DNA of 64,000 nt from Nodularia sp034931045. Lineage in GTDB: Bacteria; Cyanobacteriota; Cyanobacteriia; Cyanobacteriales; Nostocaceae. The position numbers were made by a program, and so were the translations under genes. The notes below the pieces were generated by a model. It did not search any database, was not told the origin of the DNA, and saw only the letters and a program-made list of their open reading frames with translations. This document shows positions 1 to 8,735 of the stretch, in pieces; the first letter of the stretch is position 1, and the number at the start of each line of letters is the position of its first letter. The stretch covers positions 124,001 to 188,000 of the forward strand of contig NZ_JAYGHH010000002.1 of NCBI RefSeq assembly GCF_034931045.1. The letters run 5' to 3'.

Positions 1-880
1 CACCATAGATAATATTGACAACCCCCAGAATCGCTAGAACTGGTGCAAAATAAATGTGTGCATCAGAAAGAATTCCTAAATTCAAACGAATCAAACCGTA
101 TCCGCCCATTTTCAGTAGCACACCTGCCAGAATCATCGATACAGGAGACGAAGCCTCACCGTGAGCATCTGGCAACCAAGTATGCATGGGGAATACAGCC
201 AACTTGACACCAAAGGCAATCAGCAATCCTGCATATAGCAATATTTCTAAATTCAGTGGGTAATCCTTCAGTCCCAAATCAACCAAATCAAAACTGACAT
301 TACCGCCACCATAAAGCCCCATTGCCAATGCTGCTACTAGAATAAAGATAGAAGCCGCAGCTGTATAGATTAAAAATTTTGTAGCAGCGTAACGACGCTT
401 CTGCCCACCCCAGATACATATAAGTAGATAGACAGGAATTAGCTCTACTTCCCACATAATGAAAAATAGCAGCAAATCCTTGGCAACAAATACCCCGATT
501 TGAGCCGAGTACAACACCAGCATCAGGAAATAGAAAAGCCGGGGTCTGCGGTCAACTTGCCAAGCTGAAAAAATTGCCAGTGTCGTCACCAGTCCGGCTA
601 GAAGTACAAAAGGAACTGATAACCCATCCACAGCAACTGCCCAATTAAGACCTAATTGGGGCATCCAGATATAATTTTCTTCTAGTTGAAAGGTCGCATT
701 GCTGGCATCGTAATGGTGCCAAAAGGCGTAACACATCAAAATTAAGTCTACAACTCCCACACCCAGTGCATACCACCGTATCCATTTGCCGTCTTTATCG
801 GGTAGCGCAGGGATAACCAGAGCAGCAATGAATGGTAGCAGGACAATCGCGGTTAGCCAGGGAAATTGGTCTGCCATCAT
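1..880 (-). CDS. ndhD: NAD(P)H-quinone oxidoreductase subunit 4 (NdhD1-type), 3' part outside window
   Basis: Reading the minus strand from the ATG at 880 (a second ATG follows at 877) gives an uninterrupted frame of about 293 codons to the window edge. It begins MMADQFPWLTAIVLLPF and contains the conserved stretches LLLFFIMWEVELIPVYLLI and PMHTWLPDAHGEASSPVSM, with repeated hydrophobic helices. These are hallmarks of the proton-pumping antiporter-like subunit 4 of the photosynthetic/respiratory NDH-1 complex in the thylakoid membrane. The MADQFPWLTAI start is typical of NdhD1, the form of the respiratory and cyclic-electron-flow complex; that subtype is recalled, not tested. The C-terminal half lies beyond position 1. 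It is transcribed away from the nitrate operon. Confidence 0.9.
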   Translation of the reverse strand, partial: MMADQFPWLTAIVLLPFIAALVIPALPDKDGKWIRWYALGVGVVDLILMCYAFWHHYDASNATFQLEENYIWMPQLGLNWAVAVDGLSVPFVLLAGLVTTLAIFSAWQVDRRPRLFYFLMLVLYSAQIGVFVAKDLLLFFIMWEVELIPVYLLICIWGGQKRRYAATKFLIYTAAASIFILVAALAMGLYGGGNVSFDLVDLGLKDYPLNLEILLYAGLLIAFGVKLAVFPMHTWLPDAHGEASSPVSMILAGVLLKMGGYGLIRLNLGILSDAHIYFAPVLAILGVVNIIYG

Positions 881-1012
881 ATCACTAAGAAATAATACTT
901 ATTTAGAAATCATGTCATATTATTCGACTTTTTAATAATTTTTTAATATGTATTGACGAGACAACAGTCAAAAAAATCAATGATTAACATAGATAAACGC
1001 TGATTTAAGTTA

Positions 1013-1145
1013 AGTCGGCGTAAATAATTAAAGGTTTGTAGTCAGGACTTTATTCTTAAATTAAGGGCTGAAGCCCTGGCTACGAGCTAAATTACAATAA
1101 TTTTATATTGCTTCACATAGTTAGGTTTATTCTCGCCAACTTAAC
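1013..1145 (+). repeat. Dispersed hairpin repeat, copy 1
   Basis: The core reads AGGTTTGTAGTCAGGACTTT followed by AGGGCTGAAGCCCT, a short palindrome, and ends near TTATTCTCGCC. The same arrangement occurs at 58644-58762 on the same strand. Shorter reverse-strand copies lie at 40343-40376 and 61601-61643. Copy 1 has lost the first small hairpin (ACTTTATTCT in place of ACTTTAGTCCT). All copies are intergenic. Confidence 0.7.
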
Positions 1146-1277
1146 TTATGCTCAAGAATTTTTGTCAAGTATATGAATCAAGGCGGGGTGTATCAACGTT
1201 TATTTTTTCAATAAAAAAGACTTTTATGCAGAAATTGCATCAAACTCATACGCTTTATACAATTTATTTAAAAAAAC

Positions 1278-1319
1278 GTAACAATCTATACGATTTTAAC
1301 TATAAACTCAACTTAACCT
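1278..1319 (+). promoter_or_regulatory. NtcA-activated promoter of the nir operon
   Basis: GTAACAATCTATAC at 1278-1291 matches the NtcA consensus GTA-N8-TAC exactly. After 22 bases comes TAACCT (1314-1319), matching the -10 form TAN3T. Site type and spacing are those of class II NtcA promoters, which respond to nitrogen limitation through 2-oxoglutarate and PipX. Transcription would start near 1325, leaving a leader of roughly 255 bases. The match is seen in sequence; NtcA binding is inferred from the consensus and the operon downstream. Confidence 0.8.
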
Positions 1320-1583
1320 GATGAGTATGGAAATCGTTACATAAACAGTAACCAAACCTGCTTGACAAATTCTTCAATGCTAAAAATTACAATCGTTTCC
1401 TAACTAACTACAATTTGAGTTCATTGATGAGTCACCAGGGAAGGCTCTTGATTACGAGAAATTAGCCACAAATAGATATTCGTTTTTCATCGACCTAGTA
1501 ATCAAAAAACTAGGACTTAATTGATGTTGGGCTAAAGATGCGCTTGTTTCCCATTTACTGAGTATTTATGTGAGAGTCAGTTC

Positions 1584-3128
1584 ATGACAGATACGGTAAC
1601 TACTAACAAAACTAATCTCAATAAGTTTGAGAAACTCAAAGCCGAGAAAGATGGGCTGGCTATCAAGGAGGAGATAGAACAATTTGCTTCTCTAGGTTGG
1701 GAAGCAATGGATGTAACCGACCGTGACCATCGCCTGAAGTGGATGGGTGTATTTTTTCGCCCAGTTACCCCAGGTAAGTTTATGATGCGGATGCGGATAC
1801 CTAATGGTGTTCTTAGTAGCTCTCAATTACGTGTTTTAGCGGCAGTATTACAGCGTTACGGAGATGATGGTAGTGCTGATATTACTACCAGACAAAATAT
1901 TCAACTACGGGGTATCAGAATTGAAGATTTACCGGATATCTTTGAGAAATTTCACTCAGTTGGTTTAACCAGCGTCCAATCTGGGATGGATAATGTCCGT
2001 AATATTACAGGCGATTCGGTAGCTGGATTAGATGCGGATGAGTTATTTGACACTAGAGAATTAGTGCAGCAAGTTCAAGATATGCTGACTAATAAAGGAC
2101 AAGGAAACCCAGAGTTTAGCAACTTACCACGAAAATTTAATATTGCGATCGCAGGAGGTCGTGATAATTCAGTTCACGCAGAAATTAACGATTTAGCCTT
2201 TGTTCCCGCCTTTAACTCAACACAAACACTCGGCTTTAACATCCTTGTGGGGGGCTTTTTCTCAGCCAAACGCTGTGAAGCAGCAATTCCGCTTAATGCT
2301 TGGGTGTCTCCTGAAGATGTGGTGGCTGTATGTAGAGCCGTCTTAGAAGTTTATCGTGACAACGGTTTACGGGCTAATCGCCTTAAGTCTCGCTTAATGT
2401 GGCTACTTGATGAATGGGGGATAGAAAAGTTTCGTTCAGAAGTAGAAACGCGTTTGGGTAAAACACTGTTACCCGCAGCTGCTAAAGACGAGATTGACTG
2501 GGAAAAACGCGACCATATTGGAGTATATAAACAAAAGCAATCAGGATTAAATTACGTAGGCTTAAATATTCCTGTGGGTCGGCTATATGCCCAAGATATG
2601 TTTGAAATTGCTAATCTATCAGAGGTTTATGGCAGTGGTGAGGTTCGGTTTACAGTTGAACAAAACATCATCATTCCTAATATTCCTGACTCACGTTTAG
2701 CAATATTTTTAACAGAGCCACTACTACAGAGATTTCCAATTAATCCAGATATGTTAACGCGATCGCTTGTTTCTTGTACAGGCGCACAGTTTTGTAACTT
2801 TGCCTTAATTGAAACCAAAAACCGCGCCTTGGAAATGGCTCAAGCTTTAGCAGCTGAGTTAACCCTGACTCGTCCGGTGCGAATCCATTGGACAGGTTGC
2901 CCTAATTCCTGTGGACAGCCTCAAGTTGCAGATATCGGCTTGATGGGAACCAAAGCCCGTAAAGATGGCAAAGCTGTAGAAGGCGTAGACATTTATATGG
3001 GTGGCACAGTTGGCAAAGACGCACATTTAGGCAACTGCGTCCAAAAGGGCATCCCCTGCGAAGATTTACAGCCTGTATTGCGAGATTTACTTATTCAGCA
3101 CTTCGGGGCAAAACTGAATAATTCGTAA
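1584..3128 (+). CDS. nirA: Ferredoxin-nitrite reductase
   Basis: 514 residues, full length for the ferredoxin-dependent enzyme. It reduces nitrite to ammonium with six electrons from ferredoxin in the cytoplasm. The sirohaem/[4Fe-4S] ligands are visible as CTGAQFC (Cys398, Cys404) and GCPNSC (Cys439, Cys443). The N-terminal half has the ferredoxin-like half-domain motif DITTRQNIQLRGI. It is first in the nirA-nrtABCD-narB operon, downstream of the NtcA site. The last codons, Asn-Ser-stop, are formed by a heptamer repeat tract (AATTCGTAA), so the C-terminal residues are probably not functionally constrained. No strong ribosome binding site is visible before the ATG. Confidence 0.97.
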   Translation: MTDTVTTNKTNLNKFEKLKAEKDGLAIKEEIEQFASLGWEAMDVTDRDHRLKWMGVFFRPVTPGKFMMRMRIPNGVLSSSQLRVLAAVLQRYGDDGSADITTRQNIQLRGIRIEDLPDIFEKFHSVGLTSVQSGMDNVRNITGDSVAGLDADELFDTRELVQQVQDMLTNKGQGNPEFSNLPRKFNIAIAGGRDNSVHAEINDLAFVPAFNSTQTLGFNILVGGFFSAKRCEAAIPLNAWVSPEDVVAVCRAVLEVYRDNGLRANRLKSRLMWLLDEWGIEKFRSEVETRLGKTLLPAAAKDEIDWEKRDHIGVYKQKQSGLNYVGLNIPVGRLYAQDMFEIANLSEVYGSGEVRFTVEQNIIIPNIPDSRLAIFLTEPLLQRFPINPDMLTRSLVSCTGAQFCNFALIETKNRALEMAQALAAELTLTRPVRIHWTGCPNSCGQPQVADIGLMGTKARKDGKAVEGVDIYMGGTVGKDAHLGNCVQKGIPCEDLQPVLRDLLIQHFGAKLNNS

Positions 3129-3182
3129 TTCGTAGTTCGTAATTCGTAGTTCGTAGCTCTAATTCGTAATTCGTAATTCGTT
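3117..3182 (+). repeat. Heptanucleotide tandem repeat (TTCGTAA type)
   Basis: About nine imperfect units of TTCGTAA/TTCGTAG in tandem between nirA and nrtA. The tract begins inside the last codons of nirA and supplies its TAA stop. The same unit recurs at 5521-5567 and 27551-27583 (reverse orientation), 35497-35520 and 45441-45480. Such short tandemly repeated sequences are characteristic of heterocystous cyanobacteria. Confidence 0.85.
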
Positions 3183-3210
3183 AGTCACAATTAATCATAA
3201 GTAAGCAAAA

Positions 3211-4521
3211 ATGGCACACTTTCCTAGAAGACAATTTATTTTTACCGCAGGTGCAGCAGCCGCAGCTTCTATCTTAACTCATGGTTGTTCTAGCAATAAT
3301 TCTCAAACAGACACAGGGACAACAACTTCTGCTACTAATGTTTCTTTAGCGGCTAATGCACCACAGGTAGAAACAACTAAAGCTAAGTTAGGATTTATCG
3401 CTTTAACTGATTCTGCTCCCTTAATTATCGCTAAAGAAAAAGGCTTTTTTGCTAAATACGGCATGACTGAGGTTGAAGTCATCAAGCAAAATTCCTGGCC
3501 TGTCACCCGTGATAACTTGGCAATTGGTTCAGCCGGTGGTGGAATTGATGGCGCACACATCCTCAGCCCTATGCCTTACTTAATGACCATCAATAATATA
3601 GTGCCAATGTATATTCTGGCACGCTTGAACACCAATGGACAGGGGATTTCTGTAGCTAATAAATTTAAAGATTTGAATGTCAAGTTAGAAAGTAAGGCAT
3701 TGAAAGAAGCGGCTTCTCAAGCTAAATCTGCACAAAATGCTTTGAAATTTGGTATGACCTTTCCTGGTGGTACACACGATTTATGGATGCGCTACTGGTT
3801 AGCGGCTGGCGGTATTAATCCTGACCAAGATGTAATTTTATCACCCGTACCACCACCCCAAATGGTCGCTAATATGAAAGTGAATACCATTGATTCTTTC
3901 TGTGTGGGAGAACCTTGGAACGCTCAATTGGTCAACCAAGACATCGGTTATTCAGCCTTAGTTACAGGCGAATTATGGAATGACCATCCAGAGAAAGCCT
4001 TCGCCATGCGCCAAGATTGGGTTGATCAAAATCCTAACGCTGCACAGGCCATGTTAATGGCAGTTATAGAAGCACAACAATGGTGCGACAAAGCAGAAAA
4101 CACTGAAGAAATGTGCAAAATCTGCTCAGAACGTAAATACTTTAACGTTGCAGTTGCCGATATTATTGAAAGATCCAAAGGCAATATTGATTATGGTGAT
4201 GGACGCACTGAGCAAAACTTCCCATATCGGATGAAATTCTGGGCAGATAATGCTTCATATCCTTATAAGAGTCATGATATTTGGTTCTTAGCTGAAAATA
4301 TTCGCTGGGGTTATTTGCCCAAGGATACCAAGATTCAGGAAATTGTTGATCAGGTGAATAAAGAAGATTTGTGGAAGCAAGCAGCTAAAGCAGTCAGTGT
4401 GCCTGATTCTCAAATTCCTACCAGTACTTCTCGTGGCATAGAAACTTTCTTTGATGGAGTTAAATTCGACCCAGAAAATCCACAAGAATATTTAAATAGT
4501 TTGAAAATCAAGAAGGTCTAA
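3211..4521 (+). CDS. nrtA: ABC nitrate transporter, substrate-binding lipoprotein NrtA
   Basis: 436 residues. The N-terminus MAHFPRRQFIFTAGAAAA has a twin-arginine-like signal followed by a lipobox ending LTHGC with Cys26, so the mature protein should be a lipid-anchored periplasmic protein. The rest is the NrtA/SsuA-type binding fold, with LGFIALTDSAPLIIAKEKGF at the start of the mature domain and SFCVGEPWNAQ later on. It captures nitrate and nitrite for NrtBCD. It is close in sequence to the C-terminal domain of NrtC encoded downstream. It starts at the ATG at 3211, about 80 bases after nirA, in the same operon. Confidence 0.96.
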   Translation: MAHFPRRQFIFTAGAAAAASILTHGCSSNNSQTDTGTTTSATNVSLAANAPQVETTKAKLGFIALTDSAPLIIAKEKGFFAKYGMTEVEVIKQNSWPVTRDNLAIGSAGGGIDGAHILSPMPYLMTINNIVPMYILARLNTNGQGISVANKFKDLNVKLESKALKEAASQAKSAQNALKFGMTFPGGTHDLWMRYWLAAGGINPDQDVILSPVPPPQMVANMKVNTIDSFCVGEPWNAQLVNQDIGYSALVTGELWNDHPEKAFAMRQDWVDQNPNAAQAMLMAVIEAQQWCDKAENTEEMCKICSERKYFNVAVADIIERSKGNIDYGDGRTEQNFPYRMKFWADNASYPYKSHDIWFLAENIRWGYLPKDTKIQEIVDQVNKEDLWKQAAKAVSVPDSQIPTSTSRGIETFFDGVKFDPENPQEYLNSLKIKKV

Positions 4522-4597
4522 TTAAGTAAATGGGCAAAAATCCAGTTAACTGGTGTTTGTTTTGTAATTAATCAAATTTAAGCGGGGAAATTTAAAA

Positions 4598-5437
4598 ATG
4601 ACAGCTATTGCAGGGAATCGTTTTAAAAGTAATAAATCTGTAAAACTTATTAAGAAAATATTTCGAGAAAAAATCCTGCCGCCATTAGTAGCATTAGCTG
4701 TTTTTTTGGTAATCTGGGAATTACTGGTTTTAATTCCTGATTTTCAGCTACCCGGACCCATTAAAACCTTTACCGATACTTTTGATCCTTTCATTATTCA
4801 TCCCTTTTTTGACAATGGTGAAAGTGATAAAGGTCTGGGTTGGCAAATTATCAGTAGTTTAGAACGAGTTGCCTGGGGATTTTCTTTAGCAGCTATTGTG
4901 GGTGTAGTTGTGGGGATTTTCGTTGGTACTAATCGATTTATTTACAATGCTGTAGACCCTCTCTTCCAAGTTTTGCGAACTGTACCCCCTCTAGCATGGC
5001 TACCAATTTCACTGGCGGCATTTCAGCAAGCTAATCCTTCTGCTATTTTCGTAATTTTCATTACCTCTATTTGGCCGATTATTATTAACACCACTGTAGG
5101 TGTCCAACAAATTCCTCAAGATTATGTAAATGTGGCGCGAGTTTTACATCTAAAAGGACTAAAATATTTTGTAAAAATTGTGTTTCCAGCGACGGTTCCT
5201 TATATATTCACCGGGTTACGCATTGGCATTGGTTTATCTTGGTTAGCGATTGTTGCCGCAGAAATGTTGGTTGGTGGTGTGGGCATTGGCTCGTTTATTT
5301 GGAATGCTTATAACACAAGTACAGATACAAATTTGAGTGAAATTATTATCGCTCTGATATATGTCGGTGTGGTGGGTTTGCTGCTAGATAAATTAGTGGA
5401 ATTTATCGCTAGTAAAGTGGTGGCAGAACAAAAGTAA
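4598..5437 (+). CDS. nrtB: ABC nitrate transporter, permease NrtB
   Basis: 279 residues, rich in hydrophobic helices, with the binding-protein-dependent permease signature around GLRIGIGLSWLAIVAAEML (EAA-loop region). It forms the membrane channel of the nitrate/nitrite uptake system in the cytoplasmic membrane, probably as a dimer. It lies between nrtA and nrtC in the usual order. A purine-rich stretch (AAGCGGGGAAA) about 10 bases before the ATG could serve as ribosome binding site. Confidence 0.96.
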   Translation: MTAIAGNRFKSNKSVKLIKKIFREKILPPLVALAVFLVIWELLVLIPDFQLPGPIKTFTDTFDPFIIHPFFDNGESDKGLGWQIISSLERVAWGFSLAAIVGVVVGIFVGTNRFIYNAVDPLFQVLRTVPPLAWLPISLAAFQQANPSAIFVIFITSIWPIIINTTVGVQQIPQDYVNVARVLHLKGLKYFVKIVFPATVPYIFTGLRIGIGLSWLAIVAAEMLVGGVGIGSFIWNAYNTSTDTNLSEIIIALIYVGVVGLLLDKLVEFIASKVVAEQK

Positions 5438-5570
5438 AGAAGATTTTTTAACTAACCGCAGAGACGCAGAGGACACAGAGTTAAGAAATAAAAGGAAGAG
5501 GTTTTTATTTCCTATCTTTTAATTACGAATTACGAATTACGAATTACGAACTACGAATTACGAATTAAAC
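5438..5570. repeat. nrtB-nrtC spacer filled by two repeat types
   Basis: The spacer carries ACCGCAGAGACGCAGAGGAC (from 5456), a dispersed repeat also present in reverse orientation near 7635-7663 and in degenerate form near 8626-8650. It is followed by about six heptamers of the TTCGTAA type in reverse orientation (5521-5567). No gene is present. Confidence 0.75.
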
Positions 5571-7559
5571 ATGAATACTTTTGTTGAAGTTGACCACGTT
5601 GATCGGGTTTTTGATTTGCCGAATGGGGGTAAGTATATTGCTCTCAAAAATATTGAGTTGAAAATTCAGGAAGGGGAATTTGTTTCTCTAATTGGACACT
5701 CTGGTTGTGGTAAGTCTACTCTGCTGAATATTATTGCAGGTCTAGATAGAGCCAGTATTGGGGGGGTGACTTTGGAAGGGCGGGAAGTTCGAGATCCTAG
5801 CCCAGATAGAATGGTAGTATTTCAAAATTATTCGCTGCTTCCTTGGTTGACAGTACGGGAAAATATCGCTTTGGCTGTGGATGAGGTGTATAAACATCAA
5901 CCCCAAGGTCAACGCCGGGGGATTGTGGAAGAACATATCGATATGGTAGGACTGCGCCTAGCGGTGAATAAACGTCCTCATGAGTTGTCTGGGGGGATGA
6001 AACAACGGGTGGCGATCGCCCGTGCTTTGGCTACTCGTCCGAAGTTGTTGCTTTTAGATGAACCCTTTGGGGCGCTGGATGCTTTGACTAGGGGGAGTTT
6101 GCAAGCACAATTAATGAAAATCTGTAACGAACACAATGTTACTTGTGTGATGGTGACACACGATGTGGATGAAGCGCTATTATTGAGCGATCGCGTTGTC
6201 ATGCTGACAAATGGCCCCGAAGCACACATTGGACAAATTCTGGAAGTGCCAATTCCTCGACCCCGTGAACGTTTGGAAGTAGTCAAACACCCCAAATACT
6301 ACACTCTGCGGAACGAAATTATTTACTTCCTTAACCAACAAAAACAGGCGAAGAAACGCAAAGCCCAGCAAATTCCTGTATTAGTGGGGATATCTCACAA
6401 CGGCTTAGAAAAAGTCAATCTAGATATTGGCTTTATGCCTTTAACAGATGCTGCACCTTTAATTATTGCCCAAAAAAAAGGTTTCTTTGCTAAATACGGC
6501 CTAGAAAAAATTACCCTTACCCGTGCTTCTAGTTGGAACGAAATCGCTAAAAATGTTGCTACAAGCAGATTAGATGCGGCTCAAATGCTGGCTGGAATGC
6601 CTTTAGCCATGACTTTAGGTGCTGGTGGTAAAACACCGACTTGCATAGTTAACGCCTTAAATATCTCCCGTAATGCTAACGCCATCACCTTAAGCAAAAA
6701 CTTATACCACCAAGGTGTCAGAAAACTAGCTGATCTCAAAGCGGTGATTAATGCTTCTCCTGACAAAATTCTGACATTAGGAGTAGTTCATCCCACCTCA
6801 ATGCAGAACTTAATTCTGCGTTACTGGTTAGCAGCTGGGGGGATAGATCCTGATAGAGATGTCAGCTTAAGTGTAATTCCACCAATGGAAATGGTTGACC
6901 AACTCAAAGCCGGCAATATTGACGGTTATTGTGCGGGGGAACCTTGGAATTACATGGCTGTTCATCAAGGACTAGGCTTTGTAGCTGCTACCGCCTTAGA
7001 AATTTGGTCAGGACAGCCGAAAAAAGTTTTGGGAGTCCGGGAAGATTGGGCGCATCAGCATCCAAAAACCTATCAGGCGCTAATTAAAGGACTATTAGAA
7101 GCGTGTAAATACTGTGATGAACTCCGCAACCGGGAAGAAATTATCAAATTAATTTGCCGTCCTGAGTATTTGAATGTAGATCCAGCTTATGTCCGTCCTG
7201 GTTTCATCGATCCTTATGATCGCGGTGATGGTACTCTCCCAGAAGAACTCACAGCATATAACCAGTTTTATCTCAATAAAACCAACTATCCCAACCGTAC
7301 CGAAATTTTGTGGATGGTGACTCAACTAGCGCGTTGGGGTTTAGTACCATTTCCTAAAAATTGGGTAGAAGTAATTGAAAGAGTTTGTCGTGCAGATTTA
7401 TTTGGTGCTGCTGCGAGAGATTTAGGCTTACTAGATATTGGTTGGGATGATCCAATTCATTTATTTGATGGCAAAGTTTTTAATTCTTCCGAACCAATTG
7501 AATATCTCAAAAACCTCAAAATTAACCGTCAGTTTCGCATTGAAGAAGTATTGATTTAG
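5571..7559 (+). CDS. nrtC: ABC nitrate transporter, ATPase with NrtA-like regulatory domain NrtC
   Basis: 662 residues. Residues 1 to about 250 are an ABC ATPase with Walker A GHSGCGKST, signature LSGGMKQR and Walker B LLLLDEPFGALD. From about residue 280 there is a second domain similar to NrtA (DIGFMPLTDAAPLIIAQKKG, GYCAGEPWNY). In Synechococcus elongatus this C-terminal domain is required for ammonium inhibition of nitrate uptake; the same role is inferred here. The length and two-domain layout are normal for NrtC. It pairs with NrtD as a heteromeric ATPase. Confidence 0.97.
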   Translation: MNTFVEVDHVDRVFDLPNGGKYIALKNIELKIQEGEFVSLIGHSGCGKSTLLNIIAGLDRASIGGVTLEGREVRDPSPDRMVVFQNYSLLPWLTVRENIALAVDEVYKHQPQGQRRGIVEEHIDMVGLRLAVNKRPHELSGGMKQRVAIARALATRPKLLLLDEPFGALDALTRGSLQAQLMKICNEHNVTCVMVTHDVDEALLLSDRVVMLTNGPEAHIGQILEVPIPRPRERLEVVKHPKYYTLRNEIIYFLNQQKQAKKRKAQQIPVLVGISHNGLEKVNLDIGFMPLTDAAPLIIAQKKGFFAKYGLEKITLTRASSWNEIAKNVATSRLDAAQMLAGMPLAMTLGAGGKTPTCIVNALNISRNANAITLSKNLYHQGVRKLADLKAVINASPDKILTLGVVHPTSMQNLILRYWLAAGGIDPDRDVSLSVIPPMEMVDQLKAGNIDGYCAGEPWNYMAVHQGLGFVAATALEIWSGQPKKVLGVREDWAHQHPKTYQALIKGLLEACKYCDELRNREEIIKLICRPEYLNVDPAYVRPGFIDPYDRGDGTLPEELTAYNQFYLNKTNYPNRTEILWMVTQLARWGLVPFPKNWVEVIERVCRADLFGAAARDLGLLDIGWDDPIHLFDGKVFNSSEPIEYLKNLKINRQFRIEEVLI

Positions 7560-7703
7560 GTTCACACAGAGGCGCAGAGGCGCTGAGAAAGAGTTTAAGA
7601 GACTTGCAAGAAACCTCTCTCTGATTTCTTTACTCTGTGTCCTCTGTGTCTCTGCGGTTGGTTTAAAAAAAACCCTAGCAATCTACTAACCAAAATTAAA
7701 TTT
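7560..7703. repeat. nrtC-nrtD spacer with dispersed repeat
   Basis: Contains CACAGAGGCGCAGAGGCGC shortly after the nrtC stop and, further on, CTCTGTGTCTCTGCGGTTGG (7644-7663), the reverse complement of the repeat in the nrtB-nrtC spacer. The two halves could pair into a long imperfect hairpin in the operon transcript. No gene. Confidence 0.6.
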
Positions 7704-8543
7704 ATGCAATTAGTAAACAAAAATACTCAAATTAATCAAGTGTTAGCCCAAAAAAAAGAAAATTTTTTAGTAATTGATGGTGTTAGCAAAATTTACCCAA
7801 CTTCTCAGGGGCCTTACACCGTAATTGATGGCATTGATCTAAAAGTTCGTGAAGGTGAATTTGTTTGTCTTATTGGTCACTCTGGCTGTGGCAAATCAAC
7901 CCTTTTGAATATGGTATCTGGGTTTAACACTCCTACCGATGGTGTGGTATTTCTCCAAGATCAACCCATCACCGAACCAGGCCCAGATAGGATGATGGTA
8001 TTTCAAAATTATTGTCTACTGCCTTGGTTGAGTGTATTTGAGAACGTTTATCTAGCCGTTGATTCAGTGTTTACGACTAAAACCACAGCAGAAAAAAGGG
8101 CGATTGTTAAAGAACACTTAGCAATGGTGAGCTTAACTGAAGCTGCTGATAAAAAACCTAGTCAGATTTCTGGCGGGATGAAGCAACGAGTTGCGATCGC
8201 ACGCGCCCTTTCCATCCGTCCCCAAGTGTTAATTTTAGATGAACCTTTTGGGGCTTTGGATGCCATTACCAAAGAAGAATTACAAGAAGAATTACTGCAA
8301 ATTTGGCAAGAACATCAAGTCACTGTGTTGATGATTACTCATGACATTGATGAAGCCCTGTTCTTAGCAGACAGGCTGGTGATGATGACTAACGGCCCAG
8401 CCGCTAATATCGGTGAAGTTTTAGATATTCCTTTTTCTCGTCCCCGCAATCGTTGCCAGATTATGGAAGACTCAGAATATTATCACCTGCGGAACTATGC
8501 TTTAGATTTTCTCTTTAGTCGATGCGCTCATCCTGAAGATTAA
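7704..8543 (+). CDS. nrtD: ABC nitrate transporter, ATPase NrtD
   Basis: 279 residues, a single ABC ATPase domain with Walker A GHSGCGKST, signature ISGGMKQR and Walker B VLILDEPFGALD. It is closely related to the N-terminal half of NrtC but lacks the binding-protein-like extension. It powers nitrate and nitrite import together with NrtC on the NrtB permease. It starts at the ATG at 7704. Confidence 0.96.
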   Translation: MQLVNKNTQINQVLAQKKENFLVIDGVSKIYPTSQGPYTVIDGIDLKVREGEFVCLIGHSGCGKSTLLNMVSGFNTPTDGVVFLQDQPITEPGPDRMMVFQNYCLLPWLSVFENVYLAVDSVFTTKTTAEKRAIVKEHLAMVSLTEAADKKPSQISGGMKQRVAIARALSIRPQVLILDEPFGALDAITKEELQEELLQIWQEHQVTVLMITHDIDEALFLADRLVMMTNGPAANIGEVLDIPFSRPRNRCQIMEDSEYYHLRNYALDFLFSRCAHPED

Positions 8544-8735
8544 ATAATGAAAATTGGCAGGAAAAGGACGCGATTCATCGCGTCTCCACAGGAATTTAAC
8601 AGGGCTTATGTCAGAATTATTAACGAACCGCAAAGTACGCAAAGGACACAAAGAAAGAAGGAAGGAAGCGTTTTAGAGAGTAATTAAGAAAATTCTTCTC
8701 TTCCCATTTCTGACTCCCATTTAAAGCAATCTACT
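8544..8735. repeat. nrtD-narB spacer with degenerate repeat
   Basis: Contains AACCGCAAAGTACGCAAAGG (from about 8625), a diverged copy of the repeat found in the two upstream spacers. A small hairpin GACGCGATTCATCGCGTC lies just after nrtD (8568-8585). No gene is present. Confidence 0.5.

Larger units (their letters stand above)
881..1583. other. Divergent ndhD/nirA intergenic region
   Basis: About 700 bases without a gene. It holds a copy of a dispersed hairpin repeat (1013-1145), the NtcA-type promoter of the nitrate operon (1278-1319), a second imperfect palindrome GTATGGAAATCGTTAC (1325-1340), and a long untranslated leader to nirA at 1584. No open frame with coding character was seen. 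Confidence 0.7.
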
